A DNA stretch of 64,000 nt from Alphaproteobacteria bacterium (GCA_022823305.1 JAJDXK010000023.1:50716-114715); one strand, 5' to 3'. Counted from the first letter of the stretch, positions 44,322 to 56,364 are shown. The notes: generated by a model not told the origin, from the sequence alone. Program-made: numbers and translations.

Positions 44322-45176
44322 TCAGGCCTGGACGAGCGTCTGCCGCTGGCGGCCGAGGCCCTCGATCTCGAGCTCCATCACGTCGCCCGGCTTGAGGAAG
44401 ACCGGCGGCTTCATGCCCATGCCGACGCCGGGCGGCGTGCCGGTCGCGATCAGGTCGCCGGCCTCGAGCACCATGAACTGGCTGATGTAGTGGACCAGAT
44501 GGGCGACGCCGAAGATCATGGTGGCGGTGGTGCCGCTCTGGCGCACCTCCCCGTTGACCGTGAGCGTCATGGCGAGGCTCTGCGGGTCCGGGATCTCGTC
44601 CGGCGTGACCAGCCAGGGGCCGGTGGGGCAAAAGGTCCGCGCCGACTTGCCCTTGACCCAGGTGGGGCCGCGCTGGAGCTGGAAGTCGCGCTCGGAGACG
44701 TCGTTGCAGATGCAGTAGCCGGCGACATGCGCCATCGCCGTCGCCTCGTCGGGCAGGTACTCGGCAGTGCGGCCGATCACGATGCCGAGCTCGACCTCCC
44801 AGTCGGTCTTCTGGCTGGTGCGCGGGATCAGCACGTCGTCGTCCGGGCCGCTGTAGGAGCTCGGCGCCTTGGTGAAGATGATCGGCTCGGTCGGCAGGTC
44901 CATGCCGGCTTCCTTGGCGTGGTCGGCGTAGTTGAGGCCGATGGCGACGATGTGGCCGGGGCGCGCCACGGGTGCGCCGACCCGCGTGCCGGGCTCGACC
45001 GTGGGGAAGCGCTCGGCGCCGCCTGCCAGAGCCGCCGCCAGCCGCTCGATGCCGCCGCCGTCGAGCCAGGGGCCGTCGATCTCGCCGACGGCGCCCGACA
45101 CGTCGATGATGCGCCCGTCATCCAGCCTCACGGCGGGCCGCTCGGCGCCCGCCTCGCCAACACGCAACAGCTTCAT
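44322..45176 (-). CDS. Fumarylacetoacetate hydrolase family protein
   Basis: A 284-residue FAH-fold enzyme. '[16 protein letters not shown]' near residue 72, '[12 protein letters not shown]' (metal-binding Glu) near 120, '[13 protein letters not shown]' near 145 and '[21 protein letters not shown]' near 245 are the family's landmarks. Members include 2-keto-4-pentenoate hydratases, ureidoglycolate lyase and fumarylpyruvate hydrolase; length and motifs fit the ureidoglycolate-lyase/acylpyruvase subgroup. Nearby glcDEF oxidises glycolate, and ureidoglycolate cleavage would yield glyoxylate, but the link is only suggestive. Confidence 0.9.
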   Translation of the reverse strand: MKLLRVGEAGAERPAVRLDDGRIIDVSGAVGEIDGPWLDGGGIERLAAALAGGAERFPTVEPGTRVGAPVARPGHIVAIGLNYADHAKEAGMDLPTEPIIFTKAPSSYSGPDDDVLIPRTSQKTDWEVELGIVIGRTAEYLPDEATAMAHVAGYCICNDVSERDFQLQRGPTWVKGKSARTFCPTGPWLVTPDEIPDPQSLAMTLTVNGEVRQSGTTATMIFGVAHLVHYISQFMVLEAGDLIATGTPPGVGMGMKPPVFLKPGDVMELEIEGLGRQRQTLVQA

Positions 45177-45493
45177 CGCTCCCCTCCCGGCTCGCAAACG
45201 GCGCGCACTATAGCAGCGGCGTGCGCCCGCACCAGTGCGCAGCCTTGTTCATATCCCTCAGTCGCCGGACGCTCGCATCGTGCGCCCCCGCGCGCTGCGG
45301 GCCGCTTCGCGGCCCTTCCCTCTTCAAGTCATGCTCCCCGTGTTGGCCAGAGGATAGGATTCGCGTCGTCGCGCCCCGGTTGCGTTCACTGCGCGCTTCT
45401 GCCATTTTCCCGCGCGCCGGAGGGCCGCCCCCGGCGCGCTTCGAGTCGCGCGTCCGCGCCCTTAATTCCCCATCGCCTCACGAGGTTGCCACG
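45177..45493. other. 317-base divergent region before hppA
   Basis: No coding frame is credible here; the long frame running into hppA lacks its family sequence. The region must carry the hppA promoter and the opposite promoter of the FAH-family gene. A perfect hairpin near its middle is listed separately. No clear hexamer pair was found. Confidence 0.5.
45299..45315 (+). promoter_or_regulatory. Perfect hairpin GGGCCGC-TTC-GCGGCCC in the hppA leader region
   Basis: Seven-base arms with a TTC loop, followed by TTCCCTCTT. It lies about 180 bases before the hppA ATG. If transcription begins upstream, it could act as a leader hairpin or attenuator; otherwise it may be incidental in GC-rich DNA. 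Confidence 0.35.
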
Positions 45494-47587
<2,094 letters not shown>

Positions 47588-47625
47588 TGGAGCGCTGCGC
47601 CGAAGGGATATCGGCGCGCGGCGCC

Positions 47626-48132
47626 CTACTGCTCGGACTGCGGGAGCGGCCTGCCGATATTGCCGAGGATCTGCTCGAGCAGGCCGAAGGAGCTGCCGCG
47701 CGTCGGGCTTTCCGCATCGACCGGGTCGATCGCGCGCGCCTGCTCCGCCGCGAACGAGGAGACGTCGGCGACCGTGCCGTCCTCGTCGAAGGTGATTACG
47801 GTGATGTCCTGCTCGATCAGCTCGGGATCGTAGAACGCGGTCGTCTCGGTGCGGCGGGTAATGTAGTACCAGCGCTTGTCGTCGAAGGTCGCCACCGCCG
47901 ACGGCGTGCCCAGCAGCAGCGCGACCTCGGCCCTGCTCTGCACGCCGGGCTCGATCTCGGCGAGGGCCTCGGGATCGGCGACGTGACCCTGCACGTGGAC
48001 CCGCGGCGCGCAGCCTGCCACAAGGGAAGCCGCCAGCACGCAGCCCAGCGCACAGCCGAGCACGAGCCGCGGCCCGCGCCCCGTCGCCGCGCGCGCCGTG
48101 CCGGTGCCTGTCCGTCCGTGCCGGATTCCCAT
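47626..48132 (-). CDS. bamE: Outer-membrane assembly lipoprotein BamE
   Basis: A 168-residue lipoprotein of the SmpA/OmlA family, an accessory of the BAM complex that inserts beta-barrel proteins in the outer membrane. After an Arg-rich start, a hydrophobic stretch ends in the lipobox 'LVAGC' near residue 40. The BamE fold follows with 'IEPGVQSRAEVALLLGTPSAVATFDDKRWYYI'. A Ser/Glu-rich tail is extra. It is divergent from the cytochrome-chaperone gene with 92 bases between, an order conserved in alphaproteobacteria. Confidence 0.92.
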   Translation of the reverse strand: MGIRHGRTGTGTARAATGRGPRLVLGCALGCVLAASLVAGCAPRVHVQGHVADPEALAEIEPGVQSRAEVALLLGTPSAVATFDDKRWYYITRRTETTAFYDPELIEQDITVITFDEDGTVADVSSFAAEQARAIDPVDAESPTRGSSFGLLEQILGNIGRPLPQSEQ

Positions 48133-48224
48133 GGAAGCCGCCTCCGCAGGTGGAGCGGCGCCAACCTGCGCGCCTTGCCGGAACCTGTCAACGGCGCGGG
48201 CCATGCCGGGCGGGGCGAAACACC

Positions 48225-48821
48225 ATGGTCGTCGGGCGCATCTGGCGCCGCCTGAAGGGGCGCGCGAGGCGGCGCGAGGCGGCGCGCAGCCTCTATGCGG
48301 CCGCGGTGCGCCAGGCGCGCGAGCCTGCGCTCTACACCGAAGGCGGCGTGGCCGATACGCTCGACGGCCGCTTCGACCTGATCGTCCTGCACGTGGTGCC
48401 GCTGATGCGGCGGCTGCGCCAGTGCGACGCGGCGGGCCGGGAGCTCAGCCAGGCGCTCTTCGACGTGATGTTCGACGACATGGACCAGAGCCTGCGGGAG
48501 ATGGGGGTCGGTGACCTGCGCGTGGGCAAGCGGGTCAAGCAGATGGCGCGCGCCTTCTACGGCCGGGCGCTGGCCTACGACCGCGCCTTCGAGCAGGGGC
48601 CGGGCGCAGGCCGCCGCGACGCCATCGCCGAGGCGCTGGAGCGGAACCTTTTCAACAACGAGCCGCCGCCGGCCGAGCGTCTGCAGGCGATGGCGCGCTA
48701 CGTCGAGGCGGTGGTCGACGCGCTCGACGGGCAAGACCCGGCGACGCTGCTGGCGGGAGAGGTCGCGCTGCCGCCGGCGCCTCCGCTGTTCGCGGCACCC
48801 GGGGCGGAGCCCGGCCCGTGA
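48225..48821 (+). CDS. Ubiquinol-cytochrome c chaperone family protein
   Basis: A 198-residue helical protein of the Cbp3/UQCC-like family, whose mitochondrial members assist assembly of cytochrome b in the bc1 complex. Recognisable parts are 'FDLIVLHVVPLMRRLR', 'SQALFDVMFDDMDQSLREMGVGDLRVGKRVK' (quoted in part, near residues 60-105) and 'FYGRALAYDRAF'. The N-terminus is strongly basic. The ATG at 48225 is chosen from the family start. The stop overlaps the DUF177 gene's GTG by four bases. Confidence 0.88.
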   Translation: MVVGRIWRRLKGRARRREAARSLYAAAVRQAREPALYTEGGVADTLDGRFDLIVLHVVPLMRRLRQCDAAGRELSQALFDVMFDDMDQSLREMGVGDLRVGKRVKQMARAFYGRALAYDRAFEQGPGAGRRDAIAEALERNLFNNEPPPAERLQAMARYVEAVVDALDGQDPATLLAGEVALPPAPPLFAAPGAEPGP

Positions 48822-49390
48822 GCGCGGACGCCCCTGCCGGCGCCTCGGTCCGGCGCCTGGTCACGCCGGACGACGTGGGCCCGGAGGGCATGGCGCTGGC
48901 CTTCGAGGCCGCGCCCGCCGAGCGGGAGGCGCTGGCGCGCCGCCTCGACCTGCTGGCGCTGGATGCGCTCGCGGCGGCGCTCCGCTTCGAGGCGGCGGGC
49001 GCCCCTGCGGGCGCCATCCGCGTGAGCGGCACGATCCGCGCGCGGCTCGTGCAGAGCTGCGTGGTGACGCTCGAGCCCGTGCCGGGCGAATTGCAGGACA
49101 CGATATCCGTCCTCTACGCGCCCGGACCCGCGGAGGAGCCTGCGCACGAGGTCGAGGTGCCGGCGGAGGGCGAGGCCCCGGAGCCGCTCCCCGCCGAAGG
49201 CATCGACGCGAGCGCGCTGGTGGCCGAGCACCTCGCCTTGCTGGTCGATCCCTACCCGCGTCACCCCGACGCGCCGGCAGGGCCGCTCACCTACGAGACG
49301 GGCGACGGCAGGCCGGCGGATGCCGATACAGGCGACGACGGGACGGGCGGTCCCTTCGCGGCGCTTGGCCAACTGAAAAGCAAATTGTAA
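48818..49390 (+). CDS. DUF177/YceD family protein
   Basis: A 190-residue protein of the YceD family, whose gene typically precedes rpmF and whose plant and bacterial relatives are linked to 23S rRNA maturation. The family core 'IRVSGTIRARLVQSCVVTLEPVP' is near residue 65, and the acidic C-terminus ends 'GPFAALGQLKSKL', its usual closing motif. It starts with GTG overlapping the previous stop. The rpmF gene follows after 77 bases that include a strong hairpin. Confidence 0.9.
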   Translation: MSADAPAGASVRRLVTPDDVGPEGMALAFEAAPAEREALARRLDLLALDALAAALRFEAAGAPAGAIRVSGTIRARLVQSCVVTLEPVPGELQDTISVLYAPGPAEEPAHEVEVPAEGEAPEPLPAEGIDASALVAEHLALLVDPYPRHPDAPAGPLTYETGDGRPADADTGDDGTGGPFAALGQLKSKL

Positions 49391-49413
49391 TGTTCGGAGC
49401 GATGGTGTAGTGC

Positions 49414-49432
49414 CGTCGCGGTCGCCGCGACG
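49414..49432 (+). promoter_or_regulatory. Perfect 8-base hairpin between DUF177 gene and rpmF
   Basis: CGTCGCGG (49414-49421) pairs with CCGCGACG (49425-49432) around TCG. It sits in the 77-base leader of rpmF. It may be an attenuator, an RNase processing site or a partial terminator balancing expression; no T-run follows it. Confidence 0.45.
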
Positions 49433-49467
49433 AGCCGACGACCGAGTCAAGCATCGAGACCCTGCCG

Positions 49468-49647
49468 ATGGCCGTCCCGAAGAAAAAAGTGTCCCGCGCA
49501 CGTCGCGGCAGCCGCCGTTCCCACGACGCGCTGGCGAAGGCCAACCCAACGGAATGCCCCAATTGCGGGGAGCACAAGCTGCCCCACCACGTGTGTCGGG
49601 CCTGCGGCTACTACAGGGGCCGTGAGGTGATCGAGGGCGAGGCCTGA
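49468..49647 (+). CDS. rpmF: 50S ribosomal protein L32
   Basis: A 59-residue basic ribosomal protein. It starts '[20 protein letters not shown]' and carries the zinc-ribbon pairs 'CPNC' and 'CRAC', ending 'GYYRGREVI'. The gene lies in the conserved order yceD-rpmF-plsX-fabH, which ties ribosome and membrane-lipid synthesis together. It is short but unmistakable. Confidence 0.97.
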   Translation: MAVPKKKVSRARRGSRRSHDALAKANPTECPNCGEHKLPHHVCRACGYYRGREVIEGEA

Positions 49648-49678
49648 CCGAACACCAGGCCGAGGCGATGCCCCGCGC

Positions 49679-50731
49679 ATGAGCAACCCGGAGATCGTAA
49701 TCGCCCTCGATGCGATGGGCGGCGACGGCGCACCAGACATGGTGCTGAAGGGCGCGAACATCGCGCGCGTCCGCTATCCGCAGATGCGCTTCATTTTCTT
49801 CGGCAAGGAAGACGCGATCGCCGCCGGGCTGACGCGCCTCAAGAAGCTGCGGCAGGTGAGCACCATCCACCACGCCGACGAGGTGATCGCGGACGACGAC
49901 AAGCTCGTGCACGCGCTGCGCCAACGCCAGGGCTCGAGCATGCGGCTCGCGATCGAGGCGGTGCGCGAGAAGGCGGCGCACGGCGTGGTCTCGGCGGGCA
50001 ACACGGGTGCGCTCATGGCGCTCGCCAAGGTCGCGCTCAAGACCCTGCCGGGGATCGGGCGGCCCGCGATGGGCTCGATCGTGCCGACGATCAGGGGCGA
50101 GAGCGTGATGCTCGACCTCGGCGCCAACATCGACTGCGATTCGGCGACTCTCGCGCAGTTCGCCGTGATGGGCGAGGTCTTCGCCCGCAACGTGCTGGGC
50201 GTGCGCGAGCCCACGGTCGGCCTGCTCAACATCGGCACCGAGGAGCTCAAGGGTTCGGAAACCATCCGTTCCGCCGCTGCGACGCTCCGCGATTCCGGCC
50301 TGCCGATCAAGTTCCACGGCTTCGTCGAGGCCGACGACATCGCCGCCGGCACGGTCGACGTGATCGCCACCGACGGCTTCGCCGGCAACATCGCGCTCAA
50401 GTCGGCCGAGGGCACGGCGCGCCTCTATACCGAGTACCTGAAGAGCGCCTTCCGCCGCTCGGTGTTCTCGCGGATCGGCTACCTGCTGGCCCGCCCGGCG
50501 CTGCGCCTGCTCAAGGAGAGAGTCGACCCCCGCGCGTACAACGGCGCGATGTTCCTGGGCGTGAACGGGGTGGTGGTGAAGAGCCACGGCGGCACCGACC
50601 ACAAGGGCTTCGCCAATGCCATCGGCGTCGCCTTCGACATGGTGAGCCAGGGAATCAATCCCAAGATCATCGACGAGCTGTCGCGCCTCGAGCTCGCCGG
50701 CCTGCCGGAGCCGAAGAGGGCCGCGCTCTAG
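49679..50731 (+). CDS. plsX: Phosphate acyltransferase PlsX
   Basis: A 350-residue peripheral enzyme that converts acyl-ACP to acyl-phosphate, the first step of PlsX/PlsY phospholipid synthesis. It begins '[20 protein letters not shown]' and contains '[23 protein letters not shown]', '[10 protein letters not shown]' and '[11 protein letters not shown]', all family hallmarks. '[24 protein letters not shown]' (near residue 220) is the phosphate-binding region. It lies 31 bases after rpmF and 2 bases before fabH. Confidence 0.97.
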   Translation: MSNPEIVIALDAMGGDGAPDMVLKGANIARVRYPQMRFIFFGKEDAIAAGLTRLKKLRQVSTIHHADEVIADDDKLVHALRQRQGSSMRLAIEAVREKAAHGVVSAGNTGALMALAKVALKTLPGIGRPAMGSIVPTIRGESVMLDLGANIDCDSATLAQFAVMGEVFARNVLGVREPTVGLLNIGTEELKGSETIRSAAATLRDSGLPIKFHGFVEADDIAAGTVDVIATDGFAGNIALKSAEGTARLYTEYLKSAFRRSVFSRIGYLLARPALRLLKERVDPRAYNGAMFLGVNGVVVKSHGGTDHKGFANAIGVAFDMVSQGINPKIIDELSRLELAGLPEPKRAAL

Positions 50732-50733
50732 CC

Positions 50734-51705
50734 ATGCGCCGCTCCCGGCTGGTCGGCTGCGGCGCCTACCTCCCCGACCGGGTGCTCAGCAACGACGACC
50801 TCGCGGGGCGGATCGACACCAGCGACGAGTGGATCAGAACCCGCACCGGCATCGGCCAGCGCCATGTCGCGGCGGACGACGAGCTGACCTCGGACCTCGC
50901 CTGCGCGGCGAGCCGCAAGGCGCTGGAGAGCGCGGGCGTGGACGCCGCCGACCTCGACCTCATCGTGCTGGCGACGTCGACGCCGGACAACACCTTCCCC
51001 GCCACCGCGACCAAGCTGCAGGCGCGGCTCGGCATGACCGGCGGCATCGCCTTTGACGTGCAGGCCGTGTGCGCGGGCTTCGTCTGCGCGCTCTCGGTCG
51101 CCGACAGCATGATCAGGAGCGGCGGCGCCGACACCGCGCTCATCGTCGGCGCCGAGACCTACTCGCGCATTCTCGACTGGGACGACCGCCAGACTTGCGT
51201 GCTCTTCGGCGACGGCTCGGGTGCGGCAGTGCTGCGCGCCGAGGACGGCGACGGCACCAGCGACGACCGGGGCGTGCTCGCGGTCCGCATGCGCTCGGAC
51301 GGGCGCCACTACCAGGCGCTCTATGTGGATGGCGGCGTCTCGACGACCCAGACTTCGGGGTACCTCAGGATGCAGGGGCGCGAGGTGTTCCGCCACGCCG
51401 TCGCCAATCTGGCGGAGATCGCCGGCGAGGCGCTGGAGGCCGCCGGACTCACGCCTGCCGACGTCGACTGGCTGGTCCCGCATCAGGCCAACCGGCGCAT
51501 CATCGACGCCACCGGCAAGAAGCTCGGCATCCCGGCGGAGAAGACGATCGTCACCGTGGAGCGCCACGCCAACACCTCGTCGGCCTCGATTCCGCTCGCG
51601 CTCGCCGCCGGCATCGACGACGGGCGCATCGCATCGGGGGACCTGCTGGTGATGGAGGCGATCGGCGGCGGGCTGGTCTGGGGCGCGGGCGTGGTCCGGC
51701 TCTAG
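50734..51705 (+). CDS. fabH: 3-oxoacyl-ACP synthase III (FabH)
   Basis: A 323-residue condensing enzyme that starts fatty-acid synthesis from acetyl-CoA and malonyl-ACP. The catalytic triad is Cys113 in '[13 protein letters not shown]', His250 in 'VPHQANRRI' and Asn280 in '[10 protein letters not shown]'. The GNGG-like loop and '[14 protein letters not shown]' near residue 31 are typical. The start is 2 bases after the plsX stop. It is probably cotranscribed with rpmF and plsX. Confidence 0.97.
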   Translation: MRRSRLVGCGAYLPDRVLSNDDLAGRIDTSDEWIRTRTGIGQRHVAADDELTSDLACAASRKALESAGVDAADLDLIVLATSTPDNTFPATATKLQARLGMTGGIAFDVQAVCAGFVCALSVADSMIRSGGADTALIVGAETYSRILDWDDRQTCVLFGDGSGAAVLRAEDGDGTSDDRGVLAVRMRSDGRHYQALYVDGGVSTTQTSGYLRMQGREVFRHAVANLAEIAGEALEAAGLTPADVDWLVPHQANRRIIDATGKKLGIPAEKTIVTVERHANTSSASIPLALAAGIDDGRIASGDLLVMEAIGGGLVWGAGVVRL

Positions 51706-51801
51706 CGCGGATCCTGCCGCGGCGTGGCACGGCCTGCGCGCCGTTGACGCTGTGCCTGCAAGGCATTACCGTGGAGCGTCCATAATGGGGGGCGGGAGAG
51801 A

Positions 51802-52158
51802 ATGGCCGGGAGAACGGTCACCCGCGCCGATCTCGCCGAGGCTGTCTTCCGCGAAATCGGCCTGTCACGCAAGGAATCGGCAGATCTGGTCGAATCCGTG
51901 CTCGGCCTGATCTCCGATGCGCTCGCGCGCGGCGAGCCCGTGAAGATCTCGTCCTTCGGGAGCTTCTCGGCACGGATGAAGGGCCAGCGCGTCGGCCGCA
52001 ACCCCAAGACCGGCGAGGAGGTGCCCATCCTGCCGCGCCGGGTGCTGGTGTTCCGCGCCTCCCACGTGCTGAAGGACCGTATCAACGAGTCCCTCGCGCC
52101 TGCCAGGCCGGGGACTGCGGCGGAGGCCGAGCGGCCCGACGAGCCGGCCGTGCCCTAG
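51802..52158 (+). CDS. ihfA: Integration host factor subunit alpha
   Basis: A 118-residue HU/IHF-family DNA-bending protein. The beta-arm carries the proline tip '[18 protein letters not shown]', and '[21 protein letters not shown]' precedes it. The N-terminal '[25 protein letters not shown]' is characteristic of the alpha subunit. It bends DNA as a heterodimer with IhfB for transcription and recombination. A merR-type gene follows after 3 bases, the standard alphaproteobacterial pairing. Confidence 0.95.
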   Translation: MAGRTVTRADLAEAVFREIGLSRKESADLVESVLGLISDALARGEPVKISSFGSFSARMKGQRVGRNPKTGEEVPILPRRVLVFRASHVLKDRINESLAPARPGTAAEAERPDEPAVP

Positions 52159-52161
52159 GCG

Positions 52162-52575
52162 ATGGCGGGCGAGGGGCCGGACGGCACGGGCGGTCCGAAA
52201 TCGCCCGACGCGTTTCGCACCATCGGCGAGGTTTCCGAGGCGCTCGGCGTGCCGCAGCACGTGCTGCGCTTCTGGGAGACAAAGTTCCCGCAGATTCAGC
52301 CGCTGAAGCGGGGCGGCGGGCGGCGCTACTACCGGCCCCAGGACGTGGCCCTGCTGCGCCACATCCGCCACCTGCTGCATGACGAGGGCTATACCGTGAA
52401 GGGGGTGCAGAAGCTGCTGCGCGAGCGCAACGCCAAGACCGCAGCCGCGCCGGCCGCGCCGGCGGCGAACATGCCCGGAAGTCCCCTCGACCCGGAAGCC
52501 CGTGCCCGCGCCCAGCGCGTCCTCGACGAGCTCTGCACGCTCCGCGACATGCTGCGCGAGCGCAAGCCTGCGTGA
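52162..52575 (+). CDS. MerR family transcriptional regulator
   Basis: A 137-residue regulator with the MerR winged helix at 15-85: '[31 protein letters not shown]' (in part) and '[33 protein letters not shown]'. An Ala/Pro linker and a short C-terminal helix follow. There is no metal-binding cysteine set, so it does not sense mercury or copper in the classical way. This conserved partner of ihfA has no established signal. Confidence 0.92.
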   Translation: MAGEGPDGTGGPKSPDAFRTIGEVSEALGVPQHVLRFWETKFPQIQPLKRGGGRRYYRPQDVALLRHIRHLLHDEGYTVKGVQKLLRERNAKTAAAPAAPAANMPGSPLDPEARARAQRVLDELCTLRDMLRERKPA

Positions 52576-52806
52576 GGAAGTCCCTTCCGACCATTTTCCC
52601 GCTCCGAGTGAGCACAGCGACCGGACCGGCCGCGGCCATCGGCGCGCGGCTGCTGGAGCCGGGTCCGCCCCTCCACTAGAATTCAGTCGAAGCGACTCGA
52701 CGAAGGCCGGTCGAGCCGGGAAGCGGCAATTCGACCGGCGGACGCCCGCGGACGGCCGCAGGGGACGGAGCCGCGACGCAGCACGTCACGCTCGATGAGG
52801 GGGGGC

Positions 52807-54453
52807 ATGCGGGCCGGCAACGCAAGAACGACGCTCATCTCCGGCGCGGCGGCGGTCCTGGCCCTTGCACTCGGCGCTGGCGCCCTCGCCCCGGCCTGGA
52901 GCGCCGGAGTCCACCCGGCAACGGGCGAGGCGCTGGCGGACGACCAGACCTTCACCTATCGCCTGCTCGACCAGTTCCCCACCCTCGATCCGCAGCTCAA
53001 CCAGGATTCCTCGGGCTTCCACGTCATTCGCGACCTCTTCGAAGGCCTGCTGAGCCAGGACGGGGACGGCAACCTCGTGCCCGGCGTGGCGACGGCCTAC
53101 GCGGCCTCGGACGGCAACACGACCTATACCTTCGCCCTGCGCAAGGACGCCAGGTGGTCCAACGGCGATCCGGTGACCGCGCACGACTTCGTCTATGCTT
53201 GGCGGCGTGCGGCCGACCCCGCGACCGCCTCGCCCTATGGCTGGTATCTCGAGCTCACGCAGATCGCGAACGCCGCGGCGGTTCTGGCCGGCGAGATGGC
53301 GCCGGACACGCTGGGCGTGCGTGCGGTCGACGACCACACCCTCGAGGTGAAGCTGGAGCAGCCGCTGCCCTACTTCCCGGCGATGACGACCTACGCCACC
53401 CTCTTCCCTGCGCACCGGGCGACCATCGAGGCCCACGGCACGAAGTGGACGGCGCCGGAGAACATCGTCTCCAACGGCGCTTACACGCTCGAGGAGGTCG
53501 CGCTCAACGAGTACCACACGCGGATGAAGAACCCGCTCTACTGGGGCGCCGCCGACGTGATCATCGAGCAGGTCACCGGCCTCGTCATCAATGACGACAA
53601 CCAGGCGCTGACCCGCTATCGCGCCGGCGAGCTCGACCATCTGGAGCCCGTGCCGGCCGGGCAGTTCCCCGCGCTCAAGGAAGAGCTGCCCGACGAGGCC
53701 ACGAGCGTCCCGCGCCTTTGTTCCTACTACTACGCCTTCAATCACAGCGAGAGCGGCAACCCGGCACTGCACGACGTGCGCGTGCGCAGGGCGCTCAGCC
53801 TAGCGATCGACCGCGACGTCATCGTCGACCGGCTGCTCAAGGGCGGCCAGTGGCCTGCCTACAACTTCACGCACCTGAAGACCGCCGGCTTCGCGATGCC
53901 TGAGATCTCCTACGCGGCGCTGGGCCAGGCCGAGCGGGACGCCGAGGCGAAGCGGCTGATGGAGGCGGCGGGAGTCGGGGAGCTGACGCTGAAGCTGATC
54001 TACAACACCTCCGAGAGCCACAAGCAGATCGCCACCGTGATCGGCCAGATGTGGAAGCAGAAGCTCGGCGTGGCGACGGAGCTCGCCAACTTCGAGTGGA
54101 AGACCTACATCAACATCCGCAACAATCAGGAATTCGACGTGGCCCGCTCGGCATGGTGCGGGGACTACAACGAGGCCTCGACCTTTCTCGATCTGCTGAC
54201 CACGACCCACGGGGCGAACGACGGCAGGTATTCGAACCCCAGGGTGGACGAGCTCATGCGTGCCTCCAGGACCACCCAGGACCCGAGCGCCATCTATGCC
54301 GAGGTCGAGCGGATCCTTGCCGAGGACATGGCCATCATCCCGATCTACCACTACGCCAACACGTTCCTGCTCTCCAGCGACATGAGGGGCTGGCCCTACA
54401 ACAACGTCGAGAACAACTGGTACGCCAGGAACCTCTACCGCGTCGCGAACTGA
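52807..54453 (+). CDS. oppA: Peptide ABC transporter substrate-binding protein (OppA-like)
   Basis: A 548-residue periplasmic binding protein of the family-5 (OppA/DppA) type. A signal peptide spans about 1-31. 'TYRLLDQFPTLDPQLNQD' opens the mature fold, and 'GNLVPGVATAYAASDGNTTYTFALRKDARWSNGDPVTAHDFVYAWRR' (quoted for location only by its ends, residues about 90-135) is the classic segment. The ATG at 52807 follows GAGGGGGG directly and is preferred over one 12 bases upstream. It leads a five-gene import operon. Confidence 0.94.
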   Translation: MRAGNARTTLISGAAAVLALALGAGALAPAWSAGVHPATGEALADDQTFTYRLLDQFPTLDPQLNQDSSGFHVIRDLFEGLLSQDGDGNLVPGVATAYAASDGNTTYTFALRKDARWSNGDPVTAHDFVYAWRRAADPATASPYGWYLELTQIANAAAVLAGEMAPDTLGVRAVDDHTLEVKLEQPLPYFPAMTTYATLFPAHRATIEAHGTKWTAPENIVSNGAYTLEEVALNEYHTRMKNPLYWGAADVIIEQVTGLVINDDNQALTRYRAGELDHLEPVPAGQFPALKEELPDEATSVPRLCSYYYAFNHSESGNPALHDVRVRRALSLAIDRDVIVDRLLKGGQWPAYNFTHLKTAGFAMPEISYAALGQAERDAEAKRLMEAAGVGELTLKLIYNTSESHKQIATVIGQMWKQKLGVATELANFEWKTYINIRNNQEFDVARSAWCGDYNEASTFLDLLTTTHGANDGRYSNPRVDELMRASRTTQDPSAIYAEVERILAEDMAIIPIYHYANTFLLSSDMRGWPYNNVENNWYARNLYRVAN

Positions 54454-54500
54454 GCTGAGGTCGGGGCCCGCCGGCACGGGTCCCGGGGCCGGGTGTTCGG

Positions 54501-55424
54501 ATGATCTACTTCCTCCTCAAGCGCCTCGCCGTCGCTGTTCCCACGCTCCTCATCCTCATCGTCGTCTCCTATGTGCTGATGTACGCAGCACCGGGCGGGC
54601 CCTTCGACACCGAGCGCACGCTGCCGCCCGAGGTGATGGCCAACCTGCAGCACAAGTACGGGCTCGATCAGCCCCTCGCGGTGCAGATCTGGCGCTACGT
54701 CGTCTCCATCGTGACCGAGTTCGATTTCGGCCCCTCGTTCCAGTACACCGACCAGAGCGTCAACGACATCATCGAACAAGGCTTCCCGGTGACGCTCACC
54801 TACGGCGGCTGGTCCTTCCTGGTGGCCGTCCTGGTGGGCGTCTCGCTGGGCATCGCGGCGGCGGTCCACCACAACACCCTTCTCGACTATCTCTCCGTCG
54901 GCGTCTCCATCGGCGCCCAGGTGCTGCCCAATTTCGTTCTGGCGCCGATCCTGACGCTGATCTTCACGCTCTGGCTGGCCTGGCTTCCCGGCGGCGGCTG
55001 GCAGGGCGGGCACTGGCCCTACGTCATCATGCCGGTCATCGCGCTCTCGACCTCGTTCATGGCCTCGATCGCGCGCATCACCCGCTCGTCCATGCTGGAG
55101 GTGCTGAACGCGGACTTCATCCGCACCGCCCGGGCCAAGGGCCTGCCCATGTGGCGCATCGTCTTCCGCCACGCGCTGAAGCCGGCGCTGCTGCCGGTGA
55201 TCTCCTATCTCGGGCCGGCCTTCGTCGGCATGATCACCGGCTCGGTCGTGATCGACGTCTTCTTCGCGACCGGCGGCATCGGCCAGTTCTTCGTCAACTC
55301 GGCGCTCAACCGCGACTATCCGGTGATCATGGGGATCACCATCCTGGCCGGCGGGCTCACCATCCTCTTCAACACGGTGGTGGACCTGCTCTACGCCTGG
55401 ATAGACCCGCGCATCCGGTACTGA
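54501..55424 (+). CDS. oppB: Peptide ABC transporter permease OppB
   Basis: A 307-residue inner-membrane permease with six predicted spans. It begins 'FLLKRLAVAVPTLLILIVVSYVLMY' and has the cytoplasmic EAA loop 'TARAKGLPMWRIVFRHALKPALLPVI' (near 215-240). It forms the channel with OppC. It lies 47 bases after oppA, and oppC starts 1 base after its stop. Confidence 0.95.
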   Translation: MIYFLLKRLAVAVPTLLILIVVSYVLMYAAPGGPFDTERTLPPEVMANLQHKYGLDQPLAVQIWRYVVSIVTEFDFGPSFQYTDQSVNDIIEQGFPVTLTYGGWSFLVAVLVGVSLGIAAAVHHNTLLDYLSVGVSIGAQVLPNFVLAPILTLIFTLWLAWLPGGGWQGGHWPYVIMPVIALSTSFMASIARITRSSMLEVLNADFIRTARAKGLPMWRIVFRHALKPALLPVISYLGPAFVGMITGSVVIDVFFATGGIGQFFVNSALNRDYPVIMGITILAGGLTILFNTVVDLLYAWIDPRIRY

Positions 55425-55425
55425 A

Positions 55426-56361
55426 GTGTCGCCCTTCATCTTCGGCCGGCGCGCCATCCGCTCCCTGAGCGCCGCGAGCGTCGAGGACGCAGCCGGCGGC
55501 CGCTCGCTCTGGCGCGACGCCCGCAACCGCTTCCTGCGCAACCGCGCCGCCGTGGCGAGCCTGGCCGTTCTCGTGCTTCTTCTCGTCTTCGCGCTCTTCG
55601 GCGACCTGTTCGCGGCCTGGAGCAACGAGGAGATCGACTGGGCGCTGCTCGGCAACGTGGCCGAGGAAGGCGCGCCCTCGCTCGCGAACGGCCACTACTT
55701 CGGCGTCGACGAGCTCGGCCGCGATCTCTTCGCGCGCACGGTGCAGGGGACCCGCATCTCGCTGATGGTGGGCATCCTCGGCGCCCTGATCTCGATGGTG
55801 GTCGGCACGCTCTACGGCGCCGTCGCGGGCTACTTCGGCGGCAGGGTCGACAGCGTGATGATGCGCATCGTCGACGTGATGATGGCCATACCCTACATGT
55901 TCGTGCTGATCCTGTTCATGGTCGTGTTCGGGCGCTCGATCCTCATCCTCTTCGTCGGAATCGGTCTCATCAGCTGGCTCGACATGGCGCGGATCGCGCG
56001 CGGCCAGACGCTGAGCATCAAGAAGCGCGAATACGTGGAGGCGGCGGTGGCGATCGGGGTCAGGCCCGCCAGGATCATCCTGCGCCACGTCATCCCCAAC
56101 CTGCTGGGCGTGATCGTCGTCTACGCCACGCTGCTGGTACCCTCGATGATCATCTACGAGAGCTTCATCAGCTTCCTCGGCCTCGGCGTGCAGGAGCCGG
56201 ACACGAGCTGGGGCGCGCTCATCAACGACGGCGCGAGCCAGATGCAGTACGGCACGCTCTGGCAGCTCCTCTTCCCACTCTTTTTCTTCGTCGTCACGCT
56301 GTTCGCGCTCTTCTTCCTGGGCGACGGGCTGCGCGATGCGCTCGACCCCAAGGACCGCTGA
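55426..56361 (+). CDS. oppC: Peptide ABC transporter permease OppC
   Basis: A 311-residue permease. An N-terminal cytoplasmic arm with 'SLWRDARNRFLRNRAAVASLAVL' leads into the first span, a periplasmic loop carries 'HYFGVDELGRDLFARTVQG', and the EAA loop reads 'VEAAVAIGVRPARIILRHVIPNL'. All are typical of OppC/DppC. The start codon is GTG, one base after the oppB stop, so translation is coupled. Confidence 0.95.
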   Translation: MSPFIFGRRAIRSLSAASVEDAAGGRSLWRDARNRFLRNRAAVASLAVLVLLLVFALFGDLFAAWSNEEIDWALLGNVAEEGAPSLANGHYFGVDELGRDLFARTVQGTRISLMVGILGALISMVVGTLYGAVAGYFGGRVDSVMMRIVDVMMAIPYMFVLILFMVVFGRSILILFVGIGLISWLDMARIARGQTLSIKKREYVEAAVAIGVRPARIILRHVIPNLLGVIVVYATLLVPSMIIYESFISFLGLGVQEPDTSWGALINDGASQMQYGTLWQLLFPLFFFVVTLFALFFLGDGLRDALDPKDR

Positions 56362-56364
56362 GCC

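Noticed and set aside
45221..45493. N-terminal extension of the H+-pyrophosphatase
   Set aside because: The extension is Arg/Pro-rich and lacks any signal or membrane segment; the family start is at 45494.
52576..52806. tRNA gene, often found after ihfA-merR in alphaproteobacteria
   Set aside because: No cloverleaf or T-loop sequence could be found; only a short AGTCG-AAG-CGACT repeat of doubtful meaning.
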